Shown: positions 45,912 through 56,687 of the stretch, piece after piece
Layout of the letters: each line of letters begins with the position of its first letter
Numbering within the stretch: the first letter of the stretch is position 1
Notes under the pieces: model-generated
Told to the model about the DNA's origin: nothing
The model's database searches: none
What the model saw: the letters and a program-made list of their open reading frames with translations, nothing else
Made by a program: the position numbers and the translations under genes
Assembly: GCF_013201705.1 (NCBI RefSeq)
Contig: NZ_CP053837.1
Coordinates: forward strand, 1,488,001-1,552,000
Source of the DNA: Aliarcobacter faecis
Lineage (GTDB): Bacteria > Campylobacterota > Campylobacteria > Campylobacterales > Arcobacteraceae
Direction of reading: 5' to 3'
DNA length: 64,000 nucleotides

Positions 45912-46961
45912 ATGCAAATAAAAGGTAATGAATTCTTAAAAAATGTTCAAAAAAAGCAAGAGAGAGAAGAGTTAGAAAAAAGATTACAAGAGCTTAAATC
46001 TTCAAATGACAATAGTTATATTGAAGATGAAGCTCAAACAATTAGACAACAACCCTCTTTTACACAACAAGAGAGTATCAATCCTTATCAAACTAGTTTT
46101 GAACAAAATATACAAAATAATGCTAACTTAAATTCACAACATGAGCTCGATAATATAATGCTTGGAGCATCAACATTTAGCAATGAAGACAATAAGAAAA
46201 AGTATATTATGCTAGGAGTTGTTTTAGTAGTTTTATTTTTACTAACAATTATTATAATAAGATTACTAACAAGTGATTCAACAAAAGAGGACTCATTTAC
46301 TTCAAATGGTGCTAAAACTTCTGAATCAAAAAGTTTATCAAATAATAACATTGAAGAAAATTTCCAAAAAATCATAAATGAAAGAGCAAAAAAAGATAAT
46401 GAACAGATGATTGACCCTAGTAGATTATCTGCAGAAGAGAGATTAAATAATATTCAAACAACTCAAGACAATAGCCAACAAACAGAGCATGAAGAGACAG
46501 CTGATAATACAAACAACCAATCTATATCTAATGAAACTATAGATGATGCGATGAGAAAAGTTGAAGAGAAAAAAGCAAAACAAACACAAAATGTTCAACA
46601 AACAACAAAAACAGAAGTAGTAAAAAAAGAGCCAGCTATTCAAAAAACAGAACCTAAAAAATCTGTAAAAGATTTAATGGTAAATGAAACTACTACTAAT
46701 AAAAGTATAAGTAATGAATCTGCACCTACTAGTGGTTATTTTGTTCAAGTTGGTGCATTTAGCAAAAAACCTGCTGATAGTTTTATAAATAAAATTAGAA
46801 GTGGTAATTTAAAATACAAAATTTATCAACATGAAGTAAATGGTGTTTTATATAATAAAGTTTTAATTGGTCCATACTCTTCAAAAGAAGCAGCTAGCCA
46901 GAATATAGGAAATATTAAAACAACTTTAGATATTGCAAATGCTCATGTAGTTAAATTTTAA
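45912..46961 (+). CDS. SPOR domain membrane protein
   Basis: 349 residues. Cytoplasmic Gln/Asn/Glu-rich N-terminus (1-95), one membrane helix (about 97-119, YIMLGVVLVVLFLLTIIIIRLL), a long low-complexity periplasmic linker, and a C-terminal SPOR domain (about 275-349, GYFVQVGAFSKKPADSFINKI, VLIGPYSSKEAA). SPOR domains bind denuded glycan at the division septum, so a role in cell division is likely. ATG start; 17 bases after glyA. Confidence 0.88.
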   Translation: MQIKGNEFLKNVQKKQEREELEKRLQELKSSNDNSYIEDEAQTIRQQPSFTQQESINPYQTSFEQNIQNNANLNSQHELDNIMLGASTFSNEDNKKKYIMLGVVLVVLFLLTIIIIRLLTSDSTKEDSFTSNGAKTSESKSLSNNNIEENFQKIINERAKKDNEQMIDPSRLSAEERLNNIQTTQDNSQQTEHEETADNTNNQSISNETIDDAMRKVEEKKAKQTQNVQQTTKTEVVKKEPAIQKTEPKKSVKDLMVNETTTNKSISNESAPTSGYFVQVGAFSKKPADSFINKIRSGNLKYKIYQHEVNGVLYNKVLIGPYSSKEAASQNIGNIKTTLDIANAHVVKF

Positions 46962-46973
46962 GAAAGATAATTT

Positions 46974-48386
46974 ATGAATTTTTATAACAAAACTCTATTT
47001 TTAGACCAATTTACACCTGTATCAATTTATGAAAAAGCAAAGGCTCTTTATAAAAATGAGCTTAGCTTTTTATTTGAAAGTACTATTAGTTCAAACAATG
47101 ATGGGAACTTCTCATATATAATTATTGGAGCAAGAGAGAGAATTTGGTATAAAAATAGTGAATGTTTTTTTAAAAATGAATTAGGAAGTATAGAAAAAGT
47201 AGATAATAATCCTCTTATATTTTTAAAAAAATATTATAAAAATTTTGATAAAAACATCTATAAACAAAAAGCAAAAGAGTTGGGAATTGGTTTAATTGAT
47301 GGGTTTATTGGAAATGTTGGTTATGATATAGGAAAAGAGTTCGAACCAAAATTGAAAACTTCTATGAATAATTTAGAGGATCAATTAAATATTCCTGATT
47401 TAGATTTAATTCGTCCAAAAATAATTCTAGCATATTCACATAAAACTTCAAAATTAACAATCCTTACTTCTATTGAAAGTCTTAAAAATGAACTTGATAT
47501 TATAGAAAAAGAGCTTTTAAAACCTTATATTTATACTCCTCTAAAAAAAGCAGAAATTTTAGATGAAGGGAAATTTAACTATACAAAAGATGAATTTTTT
47601 GAAATGGTTGAAAAATCAAAAGAGATGATAAAAAGTGGAGATATTTTTCAAATTTTGATGTCAAATAGATTTATTCAAAGTGCAATTGTAGATCATCTTA
47701 GTTTTTATAGAGCTTTAAGAAGTAAAAATCCAAGCCCTTATTTATATCTACTTGAATTTGAAGATTTTTCAATTGCTGGAAGTAGCCCTGAAGTTATGAT
47801 TAGACTTATAGATGGTCATCTACTTCTTCGTCCAATAGCAGGAACAAGAAAAAGAGGTACAACTCTCGAAAAAGATTTAGAGATGGAAAAAGAACTAATT
47901 AATGATAAAAAAGAGAGAGCTGAACATTTAATGCTTGTAGACTTGGGAAGAAATGATGTTGGTCGCGTAGCTCGTGCTGGAAGTGTAAAAGTAACAGAAC
48001 TTATGAGAATTGAAAGATACTCTCATGTTATGCATATTGTTAGTGATGTAGAAGCGATTCTAGATGAGAAATATGATATGTTTGACCTATTTATGGCAAC
48101 TTTTACAGCTGGAACTATGACAGGAGCTCCAAAAATAAGAGCTATGGAATTAATAGCACAATTTGAAAAGATTAAACGAAATTTTTACTCTGGAAGCATT
48201 GCTTATTTTGGTTTTGATGGTAATATGGATAGTGCAATTACTATTAGAACTTGTCTTCTTACACAAGATAAAATTATTTTTCAAGCTGGTGCTGGAGTTG
48301 TTGCTGATTCTAAAAATGAAGATGAGTATTTAGAAGTTCATAATAAACTTGCAGCAAATGTTGCTACATTAAAAGATTTATCATAA
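46974..48386 (+). CDS. trpE: anthranilate synthase component I
   Basis: 470 residues of the chorismate-binding family. [34 protein letters not shown], and [18 protein letters not shown] are diagnostic; PIAGTRKRG favours TrpE over PabB. Makes anthranilate from chorismate with an amidotransferase subunit (TrpG) not coded here. Placed between the SPOR gene and pdxJ, not in a trp operon. ATG start with AGAAAG. Confidence 0.88.
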   Translation: MNFYNKTLFLDQFTPVSIYEKAKALYKNELSFLFESTISSNNDGNFSYIIIGARERIWYKNSECFFKNELGSIEKVDNNPLIFLKKYYKNFDKNIYKQKAKELGIGLIDGFIGNVGYDIGKEFEPKLKTSMNNLEDQLNIPDLDLIRPKIILAYSHKTSKLTILTSIESLKNELDIIEKELLKPYIYTPLKKAEILDEGKFNYTKDEFFEMVEKSKEMIKSGDIFQILMSNRFIQSAIVDHLSFYRALRSKNPSPYLYLLEFEDFSIAGSSPEVMIRLIDGHLLLRPIAGTRKRGTTLEKDLEMEKELINDKKERAEHLMLVDLGRNDVGRVARAGSVKVTELMRIERYSHVMHIVSDVEAILDEKYDMFDLFMATFTAGTMTGAPKIRAMELIAQFEKIKRNFYSGSIAYFGFDGNMDSAITIRTCLLTQDKIIFQAGAGVVADSKNEDEYLEVHNKLAANVATLKDLS

Positions 48387-48395
48387 GGAGAAAAT

Positions 48396-49178
48396 ATGCT
48401 TTTAGGTGTAAATATTGATCATATAGCAACTCTAAGAGAAGCCAGAAAAATAAATGACCCAAATCCACTAGATGCTCTTAGCATTTGTAAATTTAGTGGA
48501 GCAGACCAAATAACAATTCATCTAAGAGAAGATAGACGACATATTCACGACCTTGATGCAAAAGCTATAATTGAGCAATCAGCACTTCCTATTAATTTGG
48601 AGTGTTCTATAAATAGTGATATTATAGATATTGTTTGTAAATTAAAACCTTATCGTGCTACATTAGTTCCTGAAAATAGAGATGAAGTTACCACTGAAGG
48701 TGGACTAGATTTAGAAAAGAATTTCAATAAAATAGATGCAGCTATTGAAAAATTAAAAGAGAATAATATTGAAGTTTCACTTTTTATTGACCCTAATAAT
48801 AAATCAATAGAGTTAGCAAATATGTTAGAAGTTCCTTGGATTGAACTTCATACAGGAAGTTATGCAAATATCTATGCTATGCTCTATACAAATCTAAAAC
48901 ATACTCAACACTCAATAAAAGAGCTTGAATTAAACCAAATTGAACTTAAAAATAGACTAAATAGAAGTTTTGAAGAGCTTAAAACTGCATCTAATTTTGC
49001 CTCAAATTTAGGGTTAAAAGTAGCTGCAGGACATGGCTTAAACTATCAAAATGTTAAAAGTATTTGCACTATAAAAGAGATAGTAGAGTTAAATATTGGA
49101 CAAAGTATTATTGCAAGGTCTGTTTTTACAGGATTAGCTAGTGCAATTACAGAGATGAAAAAACTAATAAATGAATAA
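48396..49178 (+). CDS. pdxJ: pyridoxine 5'-phosphate synthase PdxJ
   Basis: 260 residues, TIM barrel. LGVNIDHIATLREARKINDPNPLDA at the N-terminus, ITIHLREDRRHIHDLD, VTTEGGLDL, and AAGHGLNYQNV near the C-terminus. Last step of the DXP-dependent vitamin B6 pathway. SD AAGGAG. Overlaps pdxA by 8 bases. Confidence 0.96.
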   Translation: MLLGVNIDHIATLREARKINDPNPLDALSICKFSGADQITIHLREDRRHIHDLDAKAIIEQSALPINLECSINSDIIDIVCKLKPYRATLVPENRDEVTTEGGLDLEKNFNKIDAAIEKLKENNIEVSLFIDPNNKSIELANMLEVPWIELHTGSYANIYAMLYTNLKHTQHSIKELELNQIELKNRLNRSFEELKTASNFASNLGLKVAAGHGLNYQNVKSICTIKEIVELNIGQSIIARSVFTGLASAITEMKKLINE

Positions 49179-50097
49179 TTTACCTAAAATTGCTATTAGT
49201 ATAGGAGACTTAAACGGAATTGGTATAGAGATAGCTTTAAATTCTCATAAAGAGATTTCAGAATTTTGCACTCCTATTTACTGTATAAATAAAGAGCTTT
49301 TAAATCAAGCTTCTAAATTTTTAGATATAAAAATACCAGAAAACTTTAAACTATTTGAAACTATAGGAAAGTTTATACTAAAGCCCTCTAAAGTTTGTAA
49401 AAATGCTGGTCTATACTCTTTTAACTCTTTCTTAGATGCTATTGTTTTAGCAAAAGAGAAAAAAGTTGATGCTATTTGTACACTTCCTATAAATAAAGAA
49501 TCATGGAGTAAAGCAAAAATCTCTTATAAAGGACATACAGAAGTTTTAAGAGATATTTTTAAAAAAGATGCAATTATGATGTTAGGTTGCAAAGAGATGT
49601 ATGTTGCACTTTTTACAGAACATATTGCATTAAAGAATGTAGCAAAAAAAATAAAGACAAAAAAAATAATTAATTTTTTACAAGATTTCTACTCTTGTAC
49701 AAATGCAAAAAAAGTTGCTGTTTTAGCTCTAAATCCTCATGCAGGAGATGGTGGAGTTTTAGGGAAAGAGGAGAAAAAAATAGAAAAAGCTATAAAAAAA
49801 GTAAATAAAACTTTAGGAAATAGTATATTTTCTATGCCTTTAGTTCCTGATACAGCATTTAGCCCAAATTCAAGAAAAAACTACAAATATTATATAGCTA
49901 TGTATCATGACCAAGGTTTAACTCCACTAAAAGCTCTCTATTTTGAAGAGAGTATAAATGTAAGCCTAAATCTTCCAATTATAAGAACAAGTGTTGATCA
50001 TGGAACTGCTTTTGATATAGCTTATAAAAATAAGAAACCATCAAATAAAAGTTATATAAATGCAATAAAAGAAGCTATAAATTTAAGTAAAAAATGA
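49171..50097 (+). CDS. pdxA: 4-hydroxythreonine-4-phosphate dehydrogenase PdxA
   Basis: 308 residues. ISIGDLNGIGIEIAL at the N-terminus, GHTEVLRDIF, ALNPHAGDGGVLGKEE, MYHDQGLTPLKAL and TSVDHGTAFDIAYK are the PdxA metal and substrate motifs. Gives PdxJ its substrate, which explains the pdxJ-pdxA pair. ATG start; overlaps the next gene in ATGA. Confidence 0.95.
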   Translation: MNNLPKIAISIGDLNGIGIEIALNSHKEISEFCTPIYCINKELLNQASKFLDIKIPENFKLFETIGKFILKPSKVCKNAGLYSFNSFLDAIVLAKEKKVDAICTLPINKESWSKAKISYKGHTEVLRDIFKKDAIMMLGCKEMYVALFTEHIALKNVAKKIKTKKIINFLQDFYSCTNAKKVAVLALNPHAGDGGVLGKEEKKIEKAIKKVNKTLGNSIFSMPLVPDTAFSPNSRKNYKYYIAMYHDQGLTPLKALYFEESINVSLNLPIIRTSVDHGTAFDIAYKNKKPSNKSYINAIKEAINLSKK

Positions 50098-51164
50098 AAC
50101 TACTTGAAGAGAACTATCAAATAAACTTCTCTAAAATAAATTTTTTAGAGAGAAAAATAAAAATAAATAGTTCAAAAACTCTAATTTGTGGAGCTTCAAA
50201 AGTTGGAAAATCTTATTTAATTTTTGATTTTCTAAGTAACTTTAAAAGTGAAGAGTATTTATATATAGATTTAGCTGATTTAAGAAATAAAAATATTATA
50301 GAAGAGTTAACTTTTTTAGAAGAATTTATCTCTAAAAATAGTATAAAAGTTTTAGTTTTAGAAAATTTTAATTTTGATTGCAAAATTCCAAATTGTGAAA
50401 ATATAATTTTAAGCTCTCAAAAAAATATAACTTATAATAATTTTGAAAAAATAGATTTATATGCTTTAGATTTTGAAGAGTATCTACTTTTTGACTCGAA
50501 ACATCAAAATATTACTCAAAGTTTTAATAGCTTTTTAAAATATGGAAACCTACCACTTTCTATAAATATTGAAGAGCATAAAAAAATACCAAGACTTCAA
50601 GAGATACTTAAATTAAACTCTAAAGATGAAACAAGCTATGAGATATTAAAAATTTTAATAGAAAATATAGATGAAAAGAAGTCTATCTTTCAACTATTCA
50701 ATCAACTAAAAGCTAGAATTAAAATCTCAAAAGATAGATTCTATGAAGAGTGTAAGGAACTAGAAGAAAGAAATAATATCTTTTTTATAGAAAAATATAA
50801 TCAAGAGATGAGTTTAAAAAAGATTTATACATATAATTATGCTTTTTTAAATGCTATAAGCTTTACAAAAAAATTTAAGCAAGAGTTTACAAATATGGTT
50901 TTTCTTGAAATAAAAAAGGAAAATAATAAAATTTTCTATCTTGAAAATATAGATTTTTATATAAAAGATGAAAATTTAGCAATAGTTTGTATCCCATTTT
51001 TTAATCAAACAATAAATTCAAACCTACTTAAAAAAGTAGTAAAAACTGCTTTAGAAAATAAAATAGAAAAAATAGAAATTATTACAGTTTCAAATAGTGA
51101 AAATTTATCGAATAGCAAGATACAAATTAATGTTATATCTTTTTATGAATGGGCTTTAAGCTAA
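50094..51164 (+). CDS. AAA_14-type ATP-binding protein
   Basis: 356 residues. Walker A CGASKVGKSYLI (about 33-44), Walker B-like IKVLVLENFNFD, then IDLYALDFEEYLLF and FLKYGNLPL, the latter pair characteristic of AAA_14/DUF4143 ATPases. The C-terminal third is mixed alpha/beta (DUF4143-like). Such ATPases are widespread and poorly characterised. Overlaps pdxA by 4 bases. Role unknown. Confidence 0.75.
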   Translation: MKLLEENYQINFSKINFLERKIKINSSKTLICGASKVGKSYLIFDFLSNFKSEEYLYIDLADLRNKNIIEELTFLEEFISKNSIKVLVLENFNFDCKIPNCENIILSSQKNITYNNFEKIDLYALDFEEYLLFDSKHQNITQSFNSFLKYGNLPLSINIEEHKKIPRLQEILKLNSKDETSYEILKILIENIDEKKSIFQLFNQLKARIKISKDRFYEECKELEERNNIFFIEKYNQEMSLKKIYTYNYAFLNAISFTKKFKQEFTNMVFLEIKKENNKIFYLENIDFYIKDENLAIVCIPFFNQTINSNLLKKVVKTALENKIEKIEIITVSNSENLSNSKIQINVISFYEWALS

Positions 51165-51207
51165 GAGTTTGTTAATGATTTTTTAGGTAAAATGCAAAAA
51201 TTATTAA

Positions 51208-51930
<723 letters not shown>

Positions 51931-51961
51931 ATTAAACAAATAGATTAAAAAAGGAAAAACA

Positions 51962-52177
51962 ATGGAAAGATTAGAAGAGAGAATTTCAAGAGCGTTAAAA
52001 CAAGTTGATAATGATAGATATATTCTTGCAGTTGCAGTTGGTCAAAGAGCAGATGAATTAAGTAAAGGGGCAAAACCTCTTTTAAGTCAAAATACTCAAA
52101 AAATGAAATATACAGATATTGCAATTGATGAGATTGCAAATGGTCTATTAAAAATTGAGGGACTGGTAAATAAATAA
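51962..52177 (+). CDS. rpoZ: RNA polymerase omega subunit
   Basis: 71 residues. RYILAVAVGQRADELSKGAKPL is the omega signature, and the rest matches the short Campylobacterota form. Assists assembly of RNA polymerase and forms part of the ppGpp site. The following gene makes ppGpp, the usual rpoZ-spoT pair. SD AAAAGGA. Confidence 0.93.
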   Translation: MERLEERISRALKQVDNDRYILAVAVGQRADELSKGAKPLLSQNTQKMKYTDIAIDEIANGLLKIEGLVNK

Positions 52178-52210
52178 AAATAGCCCTTTGCCTATTTTAA
52201 ATTATAATAT

Positions 52211-54370
52211 ATGAATAATTTTTTTAAAGAAGTACAAACTATTAACACTATTGATGGTGCTATTAACAAACTTAAAACTAGAATTGATATTTCAGAAAAA
52301 CTCTATGAAATTATCAATTTTATAATTGAAGCACATGAAGGACAATTTAGAAAAAGTGGTGAGCCATACTCTGTTCACCCTATTTTAGTTGCAACAGTAA
52401 CATCAACATTTTCACAAGATGAAGATGTAATTGCTACAGCTCTTCTACATGATGTTGTTGAAGACACTCCTTTTACTTTGGAATATATCCAAGAAAGATG
52501 GGGTAAAAATGTTGCAAATATGGTTAAAGGGCTTACAAAAGTTTCAGATATTAGAGAAGAGAACTTTATAACTTCAAAAGATTCAACTGATGCAAAAATT
52601 GTTCAAGCAGCTTTAACATTTAGAAAAATGTTGATTGCTTCAGTTGATGACCCACGAGTTTTAATTGTAAAACTTTGTGATAGACTTCATAATATGCTTA
52701 CTCTTGGTGTTTTACAACCACATAAACAAAGAAGAATCGCTGAAGAGACTTTAGTTGTTTATGTTCCTATTGCAAACAGATTGGGTATTTCAACACTTAA
52801 AAATGAGCTAGAAGACTTAGCATTTTTTTATATCTATCCAGAAGAGTATAAAAAAATAGATGAGTTCTTAAAAGAGAATGAACAATCTATGCAATTAAGC
52901 TTCAACAATTTTATATCTGTTACTAAAAATCTCTTAGAAAAAAATGGTTTTGAAGAAAAAAACATCAAAATCTATTCAAGAATAAAGCACCACTACTCAA
53001 TATATTTAAAAATGCAAAGAAAAGGGATAACTATTGAAGAAGTTCTTGATTTATTTGCAATTAGAATTTTAGTTCCAACAGATATTGAGTGCTATAAAGC
53101 TTTAGGTCATATTCATCTTGAATTTAAACCTCTTGTTTCTAGATTTAAAGATTATGTAGCAACTCCTAAAGAGAATGGTTATCAGACAATTCATACAACA
53201 GTTTTTTATAACTCAAAAATCTATGAAATTCAAATTCGTTCTTTTGATATGCATAGTATTGCAGAATATGGAATTGCTGCTCATTGGGCATATAAAAGTG
53301 GGGAAAAAAACAATACTACAAACACTAATGCTAATCTAAATTGGCTAAAATCTTTAGAGTTTTCAAATGATAATATTGAAGAGTTTTATAATGAAACTAA
53401 AGAAAATCTATTTAATGATGAAATAATTGTTTATTCACCAAAAGGTGAAGTTTTTATCCTTCCAATTGGCTCAACTGCTTATGATTTTGCCTTTGCAGTT
53501 CATACAAATGTTGGAGAAAAAGCAGTTTCTTGTTATATAAATAAGATAAAAAAACCTCTTTTAACAGTTTTAAAAAGTACAGATATTGTATCTATTGAAG
53601 TAGGAGAAGAGACTATTGCTAGATGTTCTTGGATAGATATGCTAAAAACTCCTAGAGCAAAAAAACAGCTAAAAATTTTATGTACTCAAAGACAAAAAGA
53701 GATAGATAAATTATCAGGAAGAAATATATTAAATACAGTTTTTTCAAGATATTATGAAAATATTTTAGAAGTTCATAATATTGATAACATCTATAAAGTT
53801 CCTCAGGTTCTAAGCTATTTTAAACATGCAAAACTCCTTCTTGAAAAACGCATTACTAAAGAAAAAGGTTTAATGGCTAGATTTAAAATTTTAACTAGTA
53901 AAATAAAAGAGTTTAAGTTTGACAATATGATGATTTACTCAAATTTCAATATAAATTCTATCTCTTTTGACCACTGTTGCCATCCTAAATTTGGTGATGA
54001 TATTGTTGCTTTTAGAAATGGAAATGATGCAATAATCCACCATAAAATGTGCGATAAAGCATATTCAAAGATTAGAGCAAACCACCAAATGCTATTTTGT
54101 ACATGGACAGATAGTAGTGTATTTAGATATAAAATGTTAATTAGCATTCCAAATACAAAAGGTGAATTAGCAAAAGTATTTAACTATTTATCAAAAAATG
54201 ATTTCTATATTTTAGTTGTAAATTTTGGAAGACAAAAACACACTTATAATCAATATTGTGATATAGAGTTTGAAACAAATAAATCAAATATAGATGAAGT
54301 TAAAAAAATTGTAGAAAAAGAGATAAAGGTTATCGAATTTTTATCAAAAAAAGATGCATATAATAAATAA
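52211..54370 (+). CDS. spoT: bifunctional (p)ppGpp synthetase/hydrolase (SpoT/Rsh)
   Basis: 719 residues. HD hydrolase domain (about 38-190, YSVHPILVATV, ATALLHDVVEDT), synthetase domain (KDYVATPKENGYQTIHTTVF, about 315-335), TGS domain (EVFILPIGSTAYDFAFAVHT), and C-terminal ACT domain. Both catalytic domains look intact (HD residues His and Asp present), so it is the single Rsh of the Campylobacter type. ATG start with weak SD, 33 bases after rpoZ. Confidence 0.95.
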   Translation: MNNFFKEVQTINTIDGAINKLKTRIDISEKLYEIINFIIEAHEGQFRKSGEPYSVHPILVATVTSTFSQDEDVIATALLHDVVEDTPFTLEYIQERWGKNVANMVKGLTKVSDIREENFITSKDSTDAKIVQAALTFRKMLIASVDDPRVLIVKLCDRLHNMLTLGVLQPHKQRRIAEETLVVYVPIANRLGISTLKNELEDLAFFYIYPEEYKKIDEFLKENEQSMQLSFNNFISVTKNLLEKNGFEEKNIKIYSRIKHHYSIYLKMQRKGITIEEVLDLFAIRILVPTDIECYKALGHIHLEFKPLVSRFKDYVATPKENGYQTIHTTVFYNSKIYEIQIRSFDMHSIAEYGIAAHWAYKSGEKNNTTNTNANLNWLKSLEFSNDNIEEFYNETKENLFNDEIIVYSPKGEVFILPIGSTAYDFAFAVHTNVGEKAVSCYINKIKKPLLTVLKSTDIVSIEVGEETIARCSWIDMLKTPRAKKQLKILCTQRQKEIDKLSGRNILNTVFSRYYENILEVHNIDNIYKVPQVLSYFKHAKLLLEKRITKEKGLMARFKILTSKIKEFKFDNMMIYSNFNINSISFDHCCHPKFGDDIVAFRNGNDAIIHHKMCDKAYSKIRANHQMLFCTWTDSSVFRYKMLISIPNTKGELAKVFNYLSKNDFYILVVNFGRQKHTYNQYCDIEFETNKSNIDEVKKIVEKEIKVIEFLSKKDAYNK

Positions 54371-54384
54371 AGGTTTAATAGATT

Positions 54385-55593
54385 ATGGAAAATAAAATAA
54401 ATGAAGCAATAAATGAGATAAAAAGAGGAACAGCTGAAATTATTGATATTGAAGCAATAGAAAAATTAATAAAAAAATATTTTGAAACAGGTGAAAATTT
54501 CTATGTAAAAGCTGGTTTTGATCCAACTGCTCCAGATATTCATTTGGGACATACTGTTCTAATTCAAAAATTGGCAACTTTCCAAAAATTTGGAGGAATT
54601 GTTCAATTTTTAATTGGAGATTTTACTGCAACAATTGGAGATCCAACAGGAAAAAGTGAAACAAGAAAAGTTTTAAGTAGAGAACAAGTTCTAGCAAATG
54701 CTGAAACTTATAAAGAACAAGTTTTTAAAATTTTAGATCCTAGTAAAACAGAAGTTGTATTTAATAGTACATGGTTAAAAGAGTTAGGAACAGCTGGACT
54801 TATAAACTTAGCTTCAAACCTAACAGTTGCTAGAATGCTTGAGCGTGATGATTTCTCAAAAAGATATAGTTCAAATACGCCAATTGCAGTTAGTGAATTT
54901 TTATATCCCCTACTTCAAGGTTATGATTCTATCGCTCTAAAAAGTGATGTTGAATTAGGTGGAACAGATCAGAAATTTAATCTTTTAATGGGAAGAACTT
55001 TACAAAAAGCTTATGACTGTAAGAAGCAACAAGCAGTTTTAATGATGCCAATTTTAGAAGGTCTTGATGGAGTTCAAAAAATGTCAAAATCTTTAGGTAA
55101 CTATATAGGAGTTACAGATGAGCCTTTTGATATGTTTGGAAAAGTTCTTTCAATTAGTGATGAGCTTATGTGGAGATATTTTGAACTACTATCTTCAAAA
55201 TCACTAAAAGAGATTGAAGAGATTAAAATTGGTGTAAATAATGGTAGTTTACACCCTAAAAAAATAAAAGAGGAATTAGCTAGTGAAATAGTTGATAGAT
55301 TTCATGGTATTGGAGCTGGAAGTGAAGCAAAACTTGAATTTGAAAGAGTTTTCGCAAAAAAAGATATTCCAACTGATATTGAAGAGTTTATATTTGAAAA
55401 TGAGATTTGGATTTGTCAAGCTTTAGTTGATTCAAAACTTGTTGATTCTACTTCTCAAGCAAGAAGAGATATAAAAGCAAATGCAGTATCAATAAATCAA
55501 GAAAAAATTAGTGATGATAAGATAAATTTAACAAAAGGTGAATATATTTTACAAAAAGGTAAAAAAAGTTTCGCTAAGATAGTAATAAAATAA
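54385..55593 (+). CDS. tyrS: tyrosyl-tRNA synthetase
   Basis: 402 residues. Class I signature [10 protein letters not shown] (HIGH) and [11 protein letters not shown] (KMSKS), [18 protein letters not shown]-like region [16 protein letters not shown], and a C-terminal S4 RNA-binding domain (about 345-402). ATG start, 14 bases after spoT. Confidence 0.96.
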   Translation: MENKINEAINEIKRGTAEIIDIEAIEKLIKKYFETGENFYVKAGFDPTAPDIHLGHTVLIQKLATFQKFGGIVQFLIGDFTATIGDPTGKSETRKVLSREQVLANAETYKEQVFKILDPSKTEVVFNSTWLKELGTAGLINLASNLTVARMLERDDFSKRYSSNTPIAVSEFLYPLLQGYDSIALKSDVELGGTDQKFNLLMGRTLQKAYDCKKQQAVLMMPILEGLDGVQKMSKSLGNYIGVTDEPFDMFGKVLSISDELMWRYFELLSSKSLKEIEEIKIGVNNGSLHPKKIKEELASEIVDRFHGIGAGSEAKLEFERVFAKKDIPTDIEEFIFENEIWICQALVDSKLVDSTSQARRDIKANAVSINQEKISDDKINLTKGEYILQKGKKSFAKIVIK

Positions 55594-55605
55594 GAAGGGC
55601 TAGTT

Positions 55606-56685
55606 GTGAAAATAGGAAAATATGAGATAAAGCACCCAATTATTCAAGGTGGTATGGGTGTTGGAATAAGCTGGGATCAATTAGCTGGGCATGTTAGTCT
55701 AGAAGGTGGTTTAGGAGTAGTTTCAGCTGTTGGAACAGGGTATTATAAAAAACTAAGCCCAAAAACAAATATTATTATGAAAAAAGACAAACCTAAAGAA
55801 GTTTTAAATTTTTATAGCAAAGGTGCTTTAAAAGAAATTTTTGAAAATGCAAGAAAAATATGTGGAAAACTACCTCTAGCTTGTAATATTTTATATGCAA
55901 TCAATGATTATGGAAGAGTTGTAAAAGATGCTTGTGAAGCTGGTGCAAATATAATTATTACAGGAGCTGGAATCCCTACAAATATGCCAGAGTTTACAAA
56001 AGATTTTCCCAATGTTGCATTAGTTCCTATTGTTTCAAGTGCAAGGGCTTTAAAACTGATTTGTAAAAAATGGCAAAGATATAACAAAATTCCTGATGCA
56101 GTAATTGTTGAAGGTCCATTAAGTGGTGGTCATCAAGGTTTCAAATATGAAGACTGTTTTAAAGAAGAGTTTCAATTAGAAAATATCGTTCCTCCTGTAA
56201 TTGAAGAGGCAAAAAACTGGGGAGATATTCCAATTATTGCAGCTGGTGGGATTTGGGATAAAAAAGATATAGATAAGTTCTTAGCTCTTGGTTGTGCTGG
56301 AGTTCAAATGGCTACAAGATTTATTGGAACATTTGAATGTGATGCAGATAAAAACTTCAAAGATGTTTTATTAAATGCAAAAGAGGAAGATATTATTTTA
56401 ATGAAATCTCCTGTTGGACTACCTGCAAGAGGAGTTAAAACAAATCTTCAATTTGCGATAGAAAATCATACTGCACCAAAAGTTCAATGTATTTCAAACT
56501 GTGTATCCCCTTGTAATCGTGGGCATGAAGCAAAAATTGTAGGATATTGTATAGCTGATAGATTGGGTGCTGCATACAAAGGTGATGTTGAAACAGGACT
56601 ATTTTTCTCTGGTTCAAATGGATATAAAATAGATAAAATAATCTCTGTAAAAGAGTTAATGGAAAAATTAACTAAGGGAGAATAA
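55606..56685 (+). CDS. nitronate monooxygenase / FabK-like flavoprotein
   Basis: 359 residues, FMN-binding TIM barrel. N-terminal HPIIQGGMGVGISWDQLAG, ACNILYAI, VEGPLSGGHQGF, AAGGIWDKKDIDKFLALGCAGVQMATRF, and a Cys-rich stretch CISNCVSPCNRGHEAKIVGYC (about 300-320). The family covers nitronate monooxygenases and the FabK enoyl-ACP reductase; sequence alone does not decide. Start GTG (55606-55608) with AGAAGGG. 12 bases after tyrS. Confidence 0.85.
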   Translation: MKIGKYEIKHPIIQGGMGVGISWDQLAGHVSLEGGLGVVSAVGTGYYKKLSPKTNIIMKKDKPKEVLNFYSKGALKEIFENARKICGKLPLACNILYAINDYGRVVKDACEAGANIIITGAGIPTNMPEFTKDFPNVALVPIVSSARALKLICKKWQRYNKIPDAVIVEGPLSGGHQGFKYEDCFKEEFQLENIVPPVIEEAKNWGDIPIIAAGGIWDKKDIDKFLALGCAGVQMATRFIGTFECDADKNFKDVLLNAKEEDIILMKSPVGLPARGVKTNLQFAIENHTAPKVQCISNCVSPCNRGHEAKIVGYCIADRLGAAYKGDVETGLFFSGSNGYKIDKIISVKELMEKLTKGE

Positions 56686-56687
56686 TT

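Noticed and set aside
52176-52210. Weak hairpin (AAAATAG ... CTATTTT) between rpoZ and spoT considered as a terminator
   Set aside because: Only about seven A-T-rich pairs and no T run; rpoZ-spoT is normally one transcript.
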